Part shown: positions 51,065 through 61,578 of the stretch, one piece after another | How the letters are laid out: each line of letters starts with the position of its first letter | Position numbering within the stretch: the first letter of the stretch is position 1 | Assembly: GCA_021292165.1 (NCBI GenBank) | Contig: CM037877.1 | Location: 303,928,063-303,992,062 of the forward strand | DNA: 64,000 nucleotides | Reading direction: 5' to 3' | From: Shinisaurus crocodilurus | Lineage: Eukaryota; Chordata; Lepidosauria; Squamata; Shinisauridae | The notes under the pieces: generated by a model | What the model saw: only the letters and a program-made list of their open reading frames with translations | Database searches by the model: none | What the model was told of the DNA's origin: nothing | Position numbers and translations under genes: made by a program

Positions 51065-53199
51065 TTTGGTTTTATTTATTTATTTATTTATTTTTACAGG
51101 CTTACCACTGTTATGAGCCTGGCATACTGCACATTGGGCACATCTGAGTTGCTGCAGATGCAAAATTTAATCCAAACCAATCTTTGTTAAACAATTCAAT
51201 GATCCCCCCTTTGCTCACATGCGACAAGTCTATGGAGCATGTGAGTAATTTAGGGGAAAAGAACTCTGGGCATCACTAGGCGGCCGTCCGAATGATGCCA
51301 TAGAGTCTTTAGAGAGAAAGCAATTTGCCAAATTCCCATGTCCCTCTCTCCCCCCCCCCCATTTTCTGGGGTCAAATTCTGGATAGCAGCAAGATTTTGC
51401 AATTCAGGTATGACATTGCTATAAATAAATGCAGGAAAAATTTACCTTTTGAACTTAGGCTTGCCTGTCTTTTGCCAAGAAGTCGGGAGGGGTTAACAAT
51501 AAAAATCTTTAGCAAGGCAAACCAAGCTTTAGAAAACTAACCAAATGCTACCTTTTAAAACACAACAAAGCCAAAAAATAAGGCACTTATGCAACCAAAG
51601 GTTTAAAAATACTGGGATGCCAAAACTATTAGCAATTAGAAGCTGCAATTTTAAAATGCAGTGGCAACTGTGATGGGATTCATAGATTATATAGAGTTGG
51701 AAGGGGCCTACAAGGCCATTGAGTCCAACCCCCCCACGCTCAGACAAGCTGAGCCAGATGAGCCACAAAGGGAGCACTTGTGTAACTTAAACTAGAACAC
51801 TTTTCTTGAAAACCAGCCTAATAACAATAAAGTGAAACAGGAATTGCAATTCTTTTAGTATCTTGGTGCTACTGTGCTATGTTGCACCCAAATACTATTT
51901 TAACAAAAGTTTTCTGCTAGCTTGCCATAAAGCTACTAGCCAAGCATAAATTCTGAAATTAAACTGCCCAAATTAACCAACATGCCTTGTTGGTTTGCCT
52001 TTGGCAAAAAAACCAACTAAGCATGGATTGTGTTAAAGAGGGGAGGGGTAAAATTCAGGGAAGCCCACTCTAACAAAACTGGGCACTAAAACTTAAAGGC
52101 AAAACTTGAATGCAGCCACAAACACTCATGAGTGTTGCTGCCATTTTTTAAATATTTTGTTTGATTTTTTCTAGCAGCTATAACAAATATTTTTTTCTTC
52201 TCATTTTGGGACTTCTCGCCTCTAGTTCAGATCTGAGGAAGTGTGTGCTTTGGTTAGGAGCACACTCTCTCTCTCTCTTCACTAAACACAGGACTGGTGG
52301 AGACTCCAAAAGGCACCAAAACTTTGCTTATGCTCAGGAACTCTTAGCACAAAAAGCTCACAAACGTTTTTGTTCTTGTTGTTGTTTTTCTTTAACACAA
52401 CACAGGGTTCTTTGAGTACTTCTTAATATATATATATATATTTAAAGATACGCATTCTCTTTTTTGTTTATGTTTTTGACACTGCTTAACACAACTTTCT
52501 TTCAAATAGCTTTTTTCAAAATCTTTACTTCTTATCACATCTTTTACAACTTTCTTTTGCCTGCATAACTTGGGCAGAGAGGGTTTTATTTCCTTTTTTT
52601 TTTTTTTTTATGCCCTTCTGTTTGCAATTCTAATGTTTCTTTTGCATCTGCCCTTGTCCAACCTTTCTCTTGGCCTAGTTTTTCTTTTCCTTATCTTTTT
52701 TTCTTCTTTTCCACATTTTCCTAAATGGCCCTCTCCCCCCCCCCCTCCTCGGGGCAGAGGGGACAGTCTACATGCCTTTAAATAATCATCTCTTTTCTTT
52801 TTTTTTTTCCAAAAACCTTTTGGCTCCACTCATTGGTGAAGCTCTTGAATCTTCTGTGAAAAATAGTTAACCATTTCTTTTTGAGCTTATCCTGCATCAG
52901 CTGTAGTCTCAGAGAAAAAGCCTGCCTTGATCAGGGGCAGACTCTTTCTGACCTTTTAAAGCTAACACAGTTCAATTCTCAAAAGGCACTAACACTTTGT
53001 TTATGCTCAGAAAACCTGCATTCTCAATACTCAGACTCTCTCAAAAATACTTCTTTTATTTACAGGTATTAATCTTGATCTAGTCAGTTTTAGGTTTCAC
53101 TACTGTAGTAAGGGCATCTCTAGAATATTTCATTGCTGAAGCCTTCTATTTGTAGAACATTTAACTTCTTTGCTTTGACTCTGATTTCTCATAGAAGTG
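51065..53199. other. ERV interior without recognisable retroviral genes
   Basis: This 2.1-kb AT-rich stretch lies where protease, reverse transcriptase and RNase H would be. No conserved motif (such as the YxDD loop) is seen in any minus-strand frame. It includes TTTA repeats (about 51070-51092), a 5S-SINE remnant (51680-51769), a TATA microsatellite (52428-52440) and T-rich tracts. It appears to be replacement or filler sequence. Confidence 0.6.
51680..51769 (-). mobile_element. Internally deleted 5S-derived SINE within the ERV
   Basis: CR1-like tail complement (AGAGTTGGAAGGGGCCTACA) is followed almost directly by the head complement (AAGCTGAGCCAGATGAGCCA). The central 5S C-box part is deleted. 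Confidence 0.75.
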
Positions 53200-53760
53200 C
53201 ATCAAGTAATTTTATTTGCATCCCTATCAATTTAACAGGATCATTAAACTTTGGATCAGTTACTGGCCATTTCTTTTTCTTTTTTTTTTTCTCTTTCTTT
53301 CTTAAGACTACTGTTGGCAGAACAAGTCTTAAGTAATTGATTTAAGTCTATCCAGCTAGGGTTATAAATAAGTACAGTCTCAAATTCTTCCTTGAATTTG
53401 GCTGGTTCTTTTCACAAGTTAGGAAATTATTTTACTATATTCCTTAAATCTCTTGGTGTCTATGGGTCATGGACAGCCACTAGAGTCTTATCTCTTGCAG
53501 GTACCTCTTACTTAGTGGAGCCAGGGTGACTGACCCATAATTTGGGGTGACTAAGTCTTTGAGAAGGAACAGAGCCAGGCAAGGTGGTTGCTTCTGGGTT
53601 CTTAATTTTTCTGGGCATCTAGTTCCTTCTGTTAACTGCTCTTTCTGGCTAGGCAGAGGTGGGTTAGGGTGAAGGAGTGGCCACTGGGGTAGTTTCAGCA
53701 TCATCATGCGAAAACCTTCTACTTTCATCTTCATTTTGGGGTCTTCTCATGTAGGTAAGG
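53200..53760 (-). pseudogene. ERV gag remnant
   Basis: Short minus-strand pieces in different frames include a Pro-rich segment (PNPPLPSQ) and, further on, capsid-like residues (EEFETVLIYNPSWIDLNQLL). They are interrupted by stop codons and frame changes, and no complete matrix or nucleocapsid domain is seen. The assignment rests on order within the provirus and on the capsid-like segment. Confidence 0.6.
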
Positions 53761-53769
53761 ATAATCATC

Positions 53770-55011
53770 TACAGGATCTTGCTTTTTCTTCAAAAAATAA
53801 TCATTTTTCTTCGCTAGCAATGGATATAGGAGCCAATGGTGGTGGTTGGCTGCAGGCCTGCTTAAATTTTAGTTGATCTTTTAATATATATATTTGAATC
53901 TTTCAAGCTTTTAAGCTTGGGATTCATGCATGCATTTTGAAGCTTCTTCATACCAATTAAAATACACTTCCCATTGAGTCTGAGGTACCTTACTTCCTCA
54001 TGACTCGAGCGCTCCCCTTAAGTGCACTATCCTGTCCAAGTCAAACTTTCCTCCCAGTGGGAACTGTTTACTAGGATCATCCTTTTGTCATGACATTCCA
54101 TTTCTCGAGAAATTTACACACCTACCTATGGCCATAAGGTGTGTACCTATAACATGCTAGCATTCCCTTGGGGGGGATCTCCTTTGATCTTGCACCCCCT
54201 ATTCCTCACACTCATACAGGACACTCATCCAGGGCAAACTTATTGAGGGATGTTCCTCATTTGAGTCTCAGACAGCGGCTCAACACCTTGATCGGCTCAC
54301 TCAGTCTTTCAACTGCGGCACAATCCCTTTTTGTCGGCTCAGTCAGTCTTATGACTTCAAATGGGACTCATGAGTCTTGGAAACAGGAAAAGGGATTTAC
54401 TTGCTCTACTGGGACACAGGGTTCCACTACATACTGGTTTAGTATGTGGTTTAAGTCCTGGTCCTGATCAGCAGATTCATGAACAGTCACACGTCACTGG
54501 GTCACGAGGTTCCACTGAGCCCACTTGCTTTTGAAACACTGCCGATCATTGGGTTTCCCCTCACGAACAGGTTCAGGGCGTCTTGACTCAGTTTAAGTCC
54601 CAGACCTGGTCAGCAACTTATACACACTCATCCGTGAGAATTTTAGGAAGATGTGCCTTTTCCACACAGTAAAACCATGGGTACTGGGCAAATTGGGAAA
54701 AGGGAAAAGGGTCTGTCTGTTGGGGCACGAGGTTCAGCTTTCGCCTAGTCCCAGCCCTGGTCAACAGCTCATAAATCTAGCAATCATACTTTCACAGACA
54801 TGCATACAATCCTATAGGAAATTTCTTTCGTCTCTAAAACCTCATGGACTCAAAGTTCAGATCGCGTTGGAGGGAAAGGATAGTCTGCTAGAAACAGAAG
54901 GACACACACCAAAAACCCAAAAGAGATTTCAAAAGGTCTCTTACCTGGGTTTGGCGCCTGGGAGTTTCAGTGGTGTTTCCCTGTTTCAGGCAGGTCCAGT
55001 CCCTTGAAGCG
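53770..55011 (-). other. ERV leader region
   Basis: Between the primer-binding site and the gag remnant there is about 1.2 kb with no convincing long frame. The packaging region would be expected here, but it cannot be identified from sequence alone. Confidence 0.5.
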
Positions 55012-55029
55012 ATCCGAGTCACGGCACCA
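55012..55029 (-). other. ERV primer-binding site, tRNA-His
   Basis: The minus strand reads TGGTGCCGTGACTCGGAT, complementary to the 3' end of tRNA-His including CCA. It begins 4 nt inside the 5' LTR boundary. The same primer type is used by the HERV-H group; this is a shared primer, not proof of relationship. Confidence 0.9.
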
Positions 55030-55033
55030 AGAT

Positions 55034-55542
55034 TGTTGTGGAAAAATTGATCTACTGCGTTGTGTTTTTAAGAGGTTCTTAGAGAGGAAAGTTTATTAGT
55101 GAATTCACGGATGGCATCTGAGCACAGTCAGGAATGCCAACAAGAACACAAGGGAGACACTTCCATTTATACTGAATAATATCATGTAGAGGTCAGGTGA
55201 CAATTGAGTCAGTACAGGAAACTGAGACAATTCAAAAGGAGACATTTAGACAAGATTAAAAGATCAGGTATTGCCCATCTTCTAGCCATCATGCTAATCA
55301 GTAGTCTTTCCCAAGGTGATAATCCCAAAGTGATACTGGCTCACAGTACTTTTAGCATAAGCAGGAAAGAGGGTTAGGCAAATCAATAGATGGGTGATTT
55401 GCCCCCAGGGTTGTTCTACAGAAGGTCAAGGAAAGGGTCTGACTCTTGACATGTCAGGACATGTTTCTGTAAGGTAGAAGGAAAGGTCTGACTTCCAGGC
55501 CTTTCTGTTTAAACTAAAGCCTGGACAAATTTTACTTCTACA
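55034..55542 (-). mobile_element. 5' LTR of the ERV (509 bp)
   Basis: On the plus strand it runs from TGTTGTGGAAAAATTG to TTACTTCTACA. The minus strand has TATAAA at 55166-55171 and AATAAA at 55092-55097, about 75 nt apart, marking U3 and R. By eye it is identical to the 3' LTR over all 509 bp. Confidence 0.95.
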
Positions 55543-55682
55543 CTCCCCATCCTTTTTTCCTTACGTTTCATGTCTTTTAGATTATCAGGCTGAGGGCAGG
55601 GCCTGTCTTACTGCTGATATCTGTAAGCCGCTCTGGGAGTCCTTTTCACCAAAGAGGGGAGTAAAAGTGCTTCAAATAAATC

Positions 55683-56473
55683 TGTGAAGGACCAGCACCC
55701 GGGTCCTATGCGTGAGTTCGGCGCTTAACGGGTTAACCGGCACTGAGTTACAGCCCGTACAAGCGAGTGAAACCAACTAGGAGGTTTGCGTGCACAAGAG
55801 GAAACTCGAGCCCTTTAAATGACCAAATAAGGCTTTATTTATTTACACAAGATACGGAGCGGAACTAACAGCTTTCTAGGAATACTATAATGTCAACACA
55901 ACCTGAGGTGACCTCTATATTTATCAATGAAACAGGCTCCCAGGCTAGCGCTTTGGGATTAGTCAGTTACCTTAGACTAAAGACTTCACGCTAGTCAATT
56001 TCAGCTTGGCTCCGGGTCTGCCGATCCGGGGATGAGAATGCTTACTCCAGCCGCCGCTTGGAGGATGAATCTTGTTCCAAAAGCACCCCGTGTTCCCAAC
56101 AACCCCTCAAAGGAGGGGAGAGGGGTTTTCTACCCCTGAGTTTCCCGCTCTCTCCGCCCTCAAGGTCAGGTGGGGGCTTATGCCTGCCCCTTCGCGTCAG
56201 GTGGGCTTATTCCTGCCCAGGAAGAAGGTGACGTATTTGGGTACTTTACAGCTCTTTGAGACTGCCCTGATAGTTTGATGGTCTTGATGGTCCTTTCCTG
56301 GGTTTTGTGGAATTCAACCGAGACTCTCCATTGTTGGGATGCTGGTCTGTCTGGCTGCTTCCCTGTAACTCAATCTCCCCTCCTCGCCCCCCTCCCTTGG
56401 ACGGAGACTGATGTGTGTGCGTGTGTGTGTGTGTGCGTGTGTGCATGCATACTCGTGTCAGGCTTTCTCCACA
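55683..56473 (-). mobile_element. Solo LTR (791 bp), relative of 13034-14450
   Basis: It runs from TGTGAAGGACCAGCACC to GGCTTTCTCCACA on the plus strand, with a perfect 5-bp target-site duplication AAATC (55678-55682, 56474-56478). The uninterrupted site is visible at about 47865. Words such as TTTCAGCTTGG and a minus-strand AATAAA in a TTTATTTAC context are shared with the LTR at 13034, but the 39-bp array is absent. Confidence 0.88.
56411..56445. repeat. (TG)n microsatellite within the solo LTR
   Basis: GTGTGTGCG and TGTG words repeated over about 35 bases near the U3 end of the LTR. The relative at 14400-14420 has a similar but shorter tract. Confidence 0.85.
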
Positions 56474-56554
56474 AAATCATTCATCATAACTTCAAATTTT
56501 GTATGTGTAAAAGCTTATTTCTTCAGGTGCAGGGGCTGAGGCGCTGGAAGGTGC

Positions 56555-56684
56555 TGTGAAAGCAACATTATATGTTGATTGTTGTCAGTGGGAAACAGCT
56601 GAATAACGCTTCCCACTGAAAGTTATTCTCTCTTTCTGCATCCGAGATAGTGCAATTGGAGCTTAATGGAGTTTTCCCGCAACA
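56555..56684 (+). mobile_element. Remnant LTR (family of 42066-42448), internally deleted
   Basis: It begins TGTGAAAGCAACATTATATG and ends CCCGCAACA. GTGC to its left and GTGT to its right may be the original 4-bp duplication. Most of the U3 and R sequence is deleted; only the last part (CTCTTTCTGCATCCGAGA) remains. Confidence 0.75.
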
Positions 56685-56688
56685 GTGT

Positions 56689-56867
56689 ATATTTTAATAT
56701 TTATGCTCTGATGCAAGATCATTATAAATACTTCAGGCATCAGCAATGGTGGGTGTGGTTTTTTTGGCTGTAAAATCGTAATATCATCCCTACTACATTC
56801 AAGCCGTGTACTTGAGGTTCCAGTGCTTCTCAGTAGACAGTGAAATGGGGCCACCCACAGACAAGAT
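56689..56867. other. Short intergenic stretch
   Basis: Nothing recognised. Confidence 0.4.
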
Positions 56868-57003
56868 AGGTCAGCCTTCCCTAAGCCAAGTCTCTCCAGA
56901 TGTTGTTGGACTACAACTCCTGTCACCCCCAACCATTGGCTGGCTGTGGCTGATGGAAGTTGTAGTCCCAAACATCTGGAAGGATCTAGTTTGGGGAAGG
57001 GTG
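56868..57003. mobile_element. Diverged hairpin hAT-type MITE
   Basis: Termini CAGCCTTCCCTAAGCCAAG and GTTTGGGGAAGGG with arms GATGTTGTTGGACTACAACT / AGTTGTAGTCCCAAACATCT. Confidence 0.75.
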
Positions 57004-57550
57004 AGGTACAGGCTTTTCCGATCTTATGCAGGGAGTGGGGGGGAACCTTGTTAAAAACAACCCCAAAAGCAGACCAAAAAAATCCCCTTCCATCAAGTGC
57101 AGTCCCTCCGATAGGAAGCCCTCCGATAGGAAGATAGTGTTAAAAACAGTTAAAGAGTAACAAAAGCAAGTGAAGTACTGGGGGCGGTGGGGAGGAGAAG
57201 TGGACGTTGGAAGACCGTTGGTCTGAGAAACTGGAGGATAGCAGACTGAACTTCAGAGACCATTTTCTGACTGGCGGGGAGGACCACTTCCTTTGACTGA
57301 GTGGTAGTTTCACTTTTTCTTAGGTACCCACTTGTTATCTTTTAATTCTCACCTCATTAGCTTGATTTATTCTCCACTGTACCCTCCACCCATCTGTGTT
57401 TGTATATATTGCAATTCTCAAATCTTGTTAAGCACGTGCAAAAAGGAAATACTTGCTTCCAGGTTTCAAGATCCTGAGACTCTCTGGTCTAATCTATTTA
57501 AAAAGGCAAGTTGCTAGACCACAAAGCAGGCAAGTTAGGCTTAAGGGCGA
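57004..57550. other. Intergenic, no gene recognised
   Basis: Contains a small CCTCCGATAGGAAG tandem duplicate at about 57104-57134. No exon was recognised. Confidence 0.4.
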
Positions 57551-57882
57551 GGGTGGGGAACCCCTTTCAGTCCGAGGACCAAATTCAATTTCGGAGGGAT
57601 GCTCTGCCCCCCCCATTGAGTGGTGGGCAGGGCTGAAGGCAAAGGAGGCGGGGCAAAAGGGGTGGAGTCAGAAATACAAACAAATACCAGCATGTTGCCT
57701 TTAAAGCTCTTACTGCCAGTAATTAAGCCTTAGTGGAGGCATTCCAGCCTTTTAGAATTGGGGGGCGGGGGGAAGCTGCACAAAAGCTGGGAAACCACCA
57801 AAGGGTTGGGGGTTGGGGAAAGGGGCGTGGCCACTGGGGAAACACCGGCTTTGGCCCCCAGGCCTGTGGCTGCCCTCTCCTG
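57551..57882. mobile_element. hAT-Charlie-like non-autonomous element (tentative)
   Basis: The left end GAGGGTGGGGAACCCCTTTC, followed by 'gaccaaattcaatttcgg' and GGGGCAAAAGGGGTGG, resembles widespread hAT non-autonomous elements that begin near TGGGGAACC. The right end (CCAGGCCTGTGGCTGCCCTC) is weakly complementary to the left. No target-site duplication was confirmed. Confidence 0.45.
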
Positions 57883-58008
57883 CTTAATGGTTTGTGGACA
57901 ATGTATTGCCTGTACTGAAACACCTATTTGAGAAACCAGCGTGGGCTATGGTGTTCGGACTACCTGTTTGCTGTTCTCATGGCTAAATTCTGCTATATAA
58001 GGAAATAT

Positions 58009-58131
58009 ATTTGTGTCCCTCCAGAAGTTTTGGCCTACAACTCCCATCAGCCCTAGCAAACTTAGCCAATGGTGAGGCGTGATGGGAGTTGTAGGACAAA
58101 GCATCTGCGGGGCACAAGTTGCCCACTCCTT
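58009..58131. mobile_element. Diverged hairpin hAT-type MITE
   Basis: Arms TTTTGGCCTACAACTCCCAT and ATGGGAGTTGTAGGACAAAG; the termini are worn and no target-site duplication is visible. Confidence 0.72.
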
Positions 58132-58375
58132 GCAGTTGTATTATGGAGGCAGGAGAGAATAAGGAAGCAGCTCCTTATTTTATGAAGGGGTCAGGCAGGC
58201 AAGAGCTTCAGAAGTAAAGGTAGTGCCCAAGGGGTACTGGAAGGGTAGAAAGATACCTCCAGGGATTTGGAGGCAGGAGACATGGAGAGTGGGTGTTAGG
58301 AACAGTCACTCCCAGGGTAATTTGCTTAGGGGTAAATATCCAAACGGGTGGGGTGGATGTCACAATGCCCTAAAG

Positions 58376-58511
58376 CAGGGCTCTCCAACCTTGGGTCCCC
58401 AGATGTTGCTGGCCTACAGCTCCCAGCATACCCAGCCAGCATGGCTAATGGCAAGGGATTCTGGGAGCTGTAGGCCAGCAACATCTGGGGACCCAAGGTT
58501 GGAGAGCCCTG
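58376..58511. mobile_element. Hairpin hAT-type MITE (136 bp)
   Basis: Termini CAGGGCTCTCCAACC and GGTTGGAGAGCCCTG. Flanking 8-mers CCCTAAAG (58368-58375) and CCCTAATG (58512-58519) differ by one base. It is nearly identical to 1366-1501, with the loop in the opposite direction. Confidence 0.88.
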
Positions 58512-58869
58512 CCCTAATGCCTGGCAATGATGGCATTTTAGTTTTGCATGTAATGGCTGGAGAAGCAGCCTTCGTTTTGTGCAAACTCTTCTGCCGTGTC
58601 TCATCCAGCTGCCTCACTCAAAATACACATAGGTGTCTAGCAGCGAAGGATTAGGCACATGATCCCTGCCACTTTTCACCTTCCCAAGGTAAGTGCTGGC
58701 ACTGATTGTCCTCTTCCTTGGGCATCCCCTGTATATTTGACCTGGATGTCCATTGGCCAATCCCAATTGCTTCTGTCAATCAGTCACTTCTAGCCAAACC
58801 TGGCAAAATGCCCTTTTTGAGTTGTCTCTTCCTTGTCCCCTCTTTATCCACCTTGACGAACATAAGACA

Positions 58870-59312
58870 CTCTAAGGCTGGAGTCTCCAACATGGTGCCC
58901 ATGGGAACCAATGTGCCCGCAGACTCCTCTTTTGGTGCCCATCAGACTCTGCATTTCCTGATTTTTATTTTATTTCTTAAGATTTTTTAAAATTTAAAAC
59001 TTTTTTTTTAACTGGGTGGCTCGCATGCTGCAAAATGAAGGGTTACCCTCCAGCACCACCTTTATTTGGGTTTTCTGTTTTGGAGCTGAGACCCACCTCT
59101 GCCTTATCCTTAGGTTCTTGGGCAAATTACTCTTTTTTTTTTTTAGTCTCACTTGTTTGCTTTTCCGGAAATGAGTGTTTTGTGACCATCCGTGCCCACC
59201 ATGTAGCCATTTTATGAACGGGCAACCCCCCCCGTGGCAGCCATTTTGTGAGAGAGCCCACAAAATGCCAAATGTGCCCACCAACCCAAAAAGGTCAAGG
59301 ATCCCTGATCTT
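58870..59312. mobile_element. hAT-like non-autonomous element, diverged (tentative)
   Basis: GTCTCCAACATGGTGCCCAT at the left and AAAAAGGTCAAGGATCCCTG at the right, with repeated 'gcccacaaaatg' and 'gcagccattttgtgagag' words, match the style of hAT-Charlie elements common in amniotes. The terminal inverted repeats are imperfect. Confidence 0.5.
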
Positions 59313-60990
59313 ATGCCAACAAGGGACCCTGACACAAGGGTAGTTGCTTTACTAATGTACACAGTACAGATTGTAGGAAGAGAAGGATGTCTTGTCTCAT
59401 GTAGGATTTTTCTTCTTTTTATTGTGCATACTCACTACTCTCCTTTCCCTACCCTGATTTATCTTTAATAAATTTGTTTAATTGGACTACTGGGCTGGAT
59501 TGGTGCCTATTTAGACCTTGTTGCCTAGACCATTTGGGTTACGCTTACCAAGTGGGTGAGTGAGTGAGGCTCAGACAGAAGGATGGACAAAAGTGTTGAC
59601 TGTAGCTGTCTGTCTCCCTATTCCTGAGTCAATGCCAAGAGGGTGGAGGAATCCCACCCACCTCTGCCAGGGTTATCTAAGGGCAGGTGATGGCCAAAGC
59701 GTGAGGAGTGCACAGCGCAGTGAGCTACCCTGGAGGGCTGGTGCTGGCCATTCTGCTGCTAATTTGTTTTAAGCTAAATTAGGTTTTTGTGCTGCTATTT
59801 TGTCTTTTAAAGATTTTATTTTTTTTTAATGCTATGGATGTTTTTTAGTGGATTCTTTTTAGATGGATTCTGGTTTTAAATTCTTTGGGTTGGATCTAGA
59901 ATATACCTCCTGTAGATGGAATGCCTCTGCTCATGGAAGGGGCCACTGCCTGATTTTCAGGGGTACCCCCTTCCTACCACAGCTCACCCCATTCAGCAGG
60001 GTCCCCGAACCCTGCGTGGAGCATTTTCAGGGGGTTGGAGGGTCTTCCATTGAGAAGAAAGGGCGGTGACATCTGCTTCTGCCACCCAGTTGCACCCGCC
60101 TAAATCTGGATCCTGCCCTTTATGTTTACAATGCTCAATTTCTGTAGGTTCCCTTAGACAAATTTGGTAAGGTGACTAATGAATGCTAAATAAATTGCTA
60201 AGGCAAATCTGGTTGCTGTTAAAATGGGGCATCTACTTGTGTGCGTGTGTGTGTGTGTGTTTTTCTTAAGTTTAGTGAGATGATTGGATATGCAGAAATG
60301 GGAAGAATTTATCAAGATCTCCAGTTTCATTAAATCAACAAAGGCAAAAGATACTCTTCTTTCATATATATATTTTTAGCTTAGGCGTTATATGAGCGGA
60401 AGATTGCAGTGAGACTGACGTCATAAATCAACATCATTTGAACAACAAACTTTTTTGAAACCTGGCTTAATAAGAAATATCTTAGTAACTTATACATTAC
60501 TACTGACTTTAAATCAGAAAAAAAACATAAACATGTGGAGCAATGGAATGAAGACTACGGTACATGAAAATGCTCTCGTGATCAGAAGATTCTTAGCCAT
60601 CTGGCAAAGTTCACCTGAAAATTACTAGGTGCTGCCAGCCCTAAGGCAAATAGATCTGGTTTGGCCAGGATTCCCAGTCTCAGCTACACACATGCCCCTT
60701 CCCTTACGGCTTTGGAAAGCACTGCCCTCTATTTTCTGACTGTGCAGACAACCGGATGGCGATGGCTCTTGCAAATCTGGGATGATAGAAATGGCTCTTG
60801 CAAAGCATTTTAACAGGTATGTGGATCTGGTTAGGAACCAGCTTAGATTGGGACTATGTGGGCTAAAGGAAGCCAGACTGATGTAAAGTTACTGGGCTTT
60901 GTTCCCAGTTCAGGGAGGGAGAAAACAAAGAATGTGTAAATCACTGTTTGTCTGTAGTTCTGTTTCCAGATTAGGCAGCAGTTCTATCAG
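59313..60990. other. Intergenic, no gene recognised
   Basis: Includes a (GT)n tract at about 60239-60260. Ordinary AT-rich sequence otherwise. Confidence 0.4.
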
Positions 60991-60994
60991 CCTT

Positions 60995-61134
60995 CTTCTC
61001 CAACCTGGTGCCCTCCAGATGTGTTGGAGTGCAACTCCCATGATTCCCAGCCAGCATGGCCGTTGGCCATGCTGACTGGGAATCATGGGAGTTGCACTCC
61101 AACACATCTGGAGGGCACCAGGTTGGAGAAAGGC
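60995..61134. mobile_element. Hairpin hAT-type MITE, near-perfect palindrome
   Basis: Each arm is about 60 bp (CTCCAACCTGGTGCCCTCCA and its complement TGGAGGGCACCAGGTTGGAG), separated by a short GGCCGTTGGCC centre. It is one of the most symmetric copies. Confidence 0.85.
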
Positions 61135-61174
61135 TGAGTGAGCTGGCTACCTTGCTTTCCCTTTCGCTCGATCT

Positions 61175-61194
61175 CCCCCCCCCCCCCCCCCCCC
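61175..61194. repeat. C20 homopolymer
   Basis: Twenty consecutive cytosines, the longest of at least eleven G or C runs of ten bases or more in the window. Confidence 0.9.
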
Positions 61195-61361
61195 GCAACT
61201 CTCACACACAGACACACTATCTTTTCATGCTTGCTCTTTAAGAATATGAATGAAGGAGATGTTATTCATTAACTCTAGTTTAGATTCTATTAATTCCTCA
61301 CCCACAAGACTTACCCCAGGAAAAATCCTAAGTGTGCCTCTGATCCAATTCCTGGGCTAAA

Positions 61362-61578
61362 GTGTGGCGGAGTGGTGAGAGTGTTCGACTGGGACTCGGG
61401 AGATCTGGGTTCTATTCCCCGCTCGGCCATGAAGCTCACTGGGTGACTTTGGGCCAGTCCCTGACTCTCAGCCTAACCTACCTCAAAGGGTTGTTGTGAG
61501 GATAAAATGGAGAGGAGAAGGATTATGTAAGCCACCTTGGGTTCCTTGCAGGAAAAAATGTGGGGTATAAAAATAAAA
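61362..61578 (+). mobile_element. tRNA-derived SINE
   Basis: Head AGTGTGGCGGAGTGG, B-box GGGTTCTATTCCC, body CTCAGCCTAACCTACCTCAA and tail GGGGTATAAAAATAAAAAAT. Near full length. Confidence 0.87.

Larger units (their letters stand above)
48454..55542 (-). mobile_element. Endogenous retrovirus, full-length structure, defective interior
   Basis: 7089 bp flanked by the 4-bp target-site duplication CTCC (48450-48453 and 55543-55546). The pre-insertion sequence can be read at 47700-47760, confirming the boundaries. Two LTRs, a primer-binding site and a polypurine tract are present on the minus strand. Coding remnants in order are gag-like (about 53200-53760), integrase (50590-51064) and env transmembrane (about 49270-49840). 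Protease, reverse transcriptase and RNase H were not found, and all coding remnants are broken. It is inactive for protein expression. The PBS and env features point to a gamma-type retrovirus. Confidence 0.93.
48386..56684. repeat. Right copy of the tandem duplication, split by two LTR insertions
   Basis: Positions 48386-48453, 55547-55682 and 56479-56594 together reconstitute the left copy, from AACCAATCATTTTGAGAACT through CTTCAAATAAATC and ATTCATCATAACTTC to the LTR start at 56555. The interruptions are the ERV (48454-55542) and the solo LTR (55683-56473). Confidence 0.8.
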
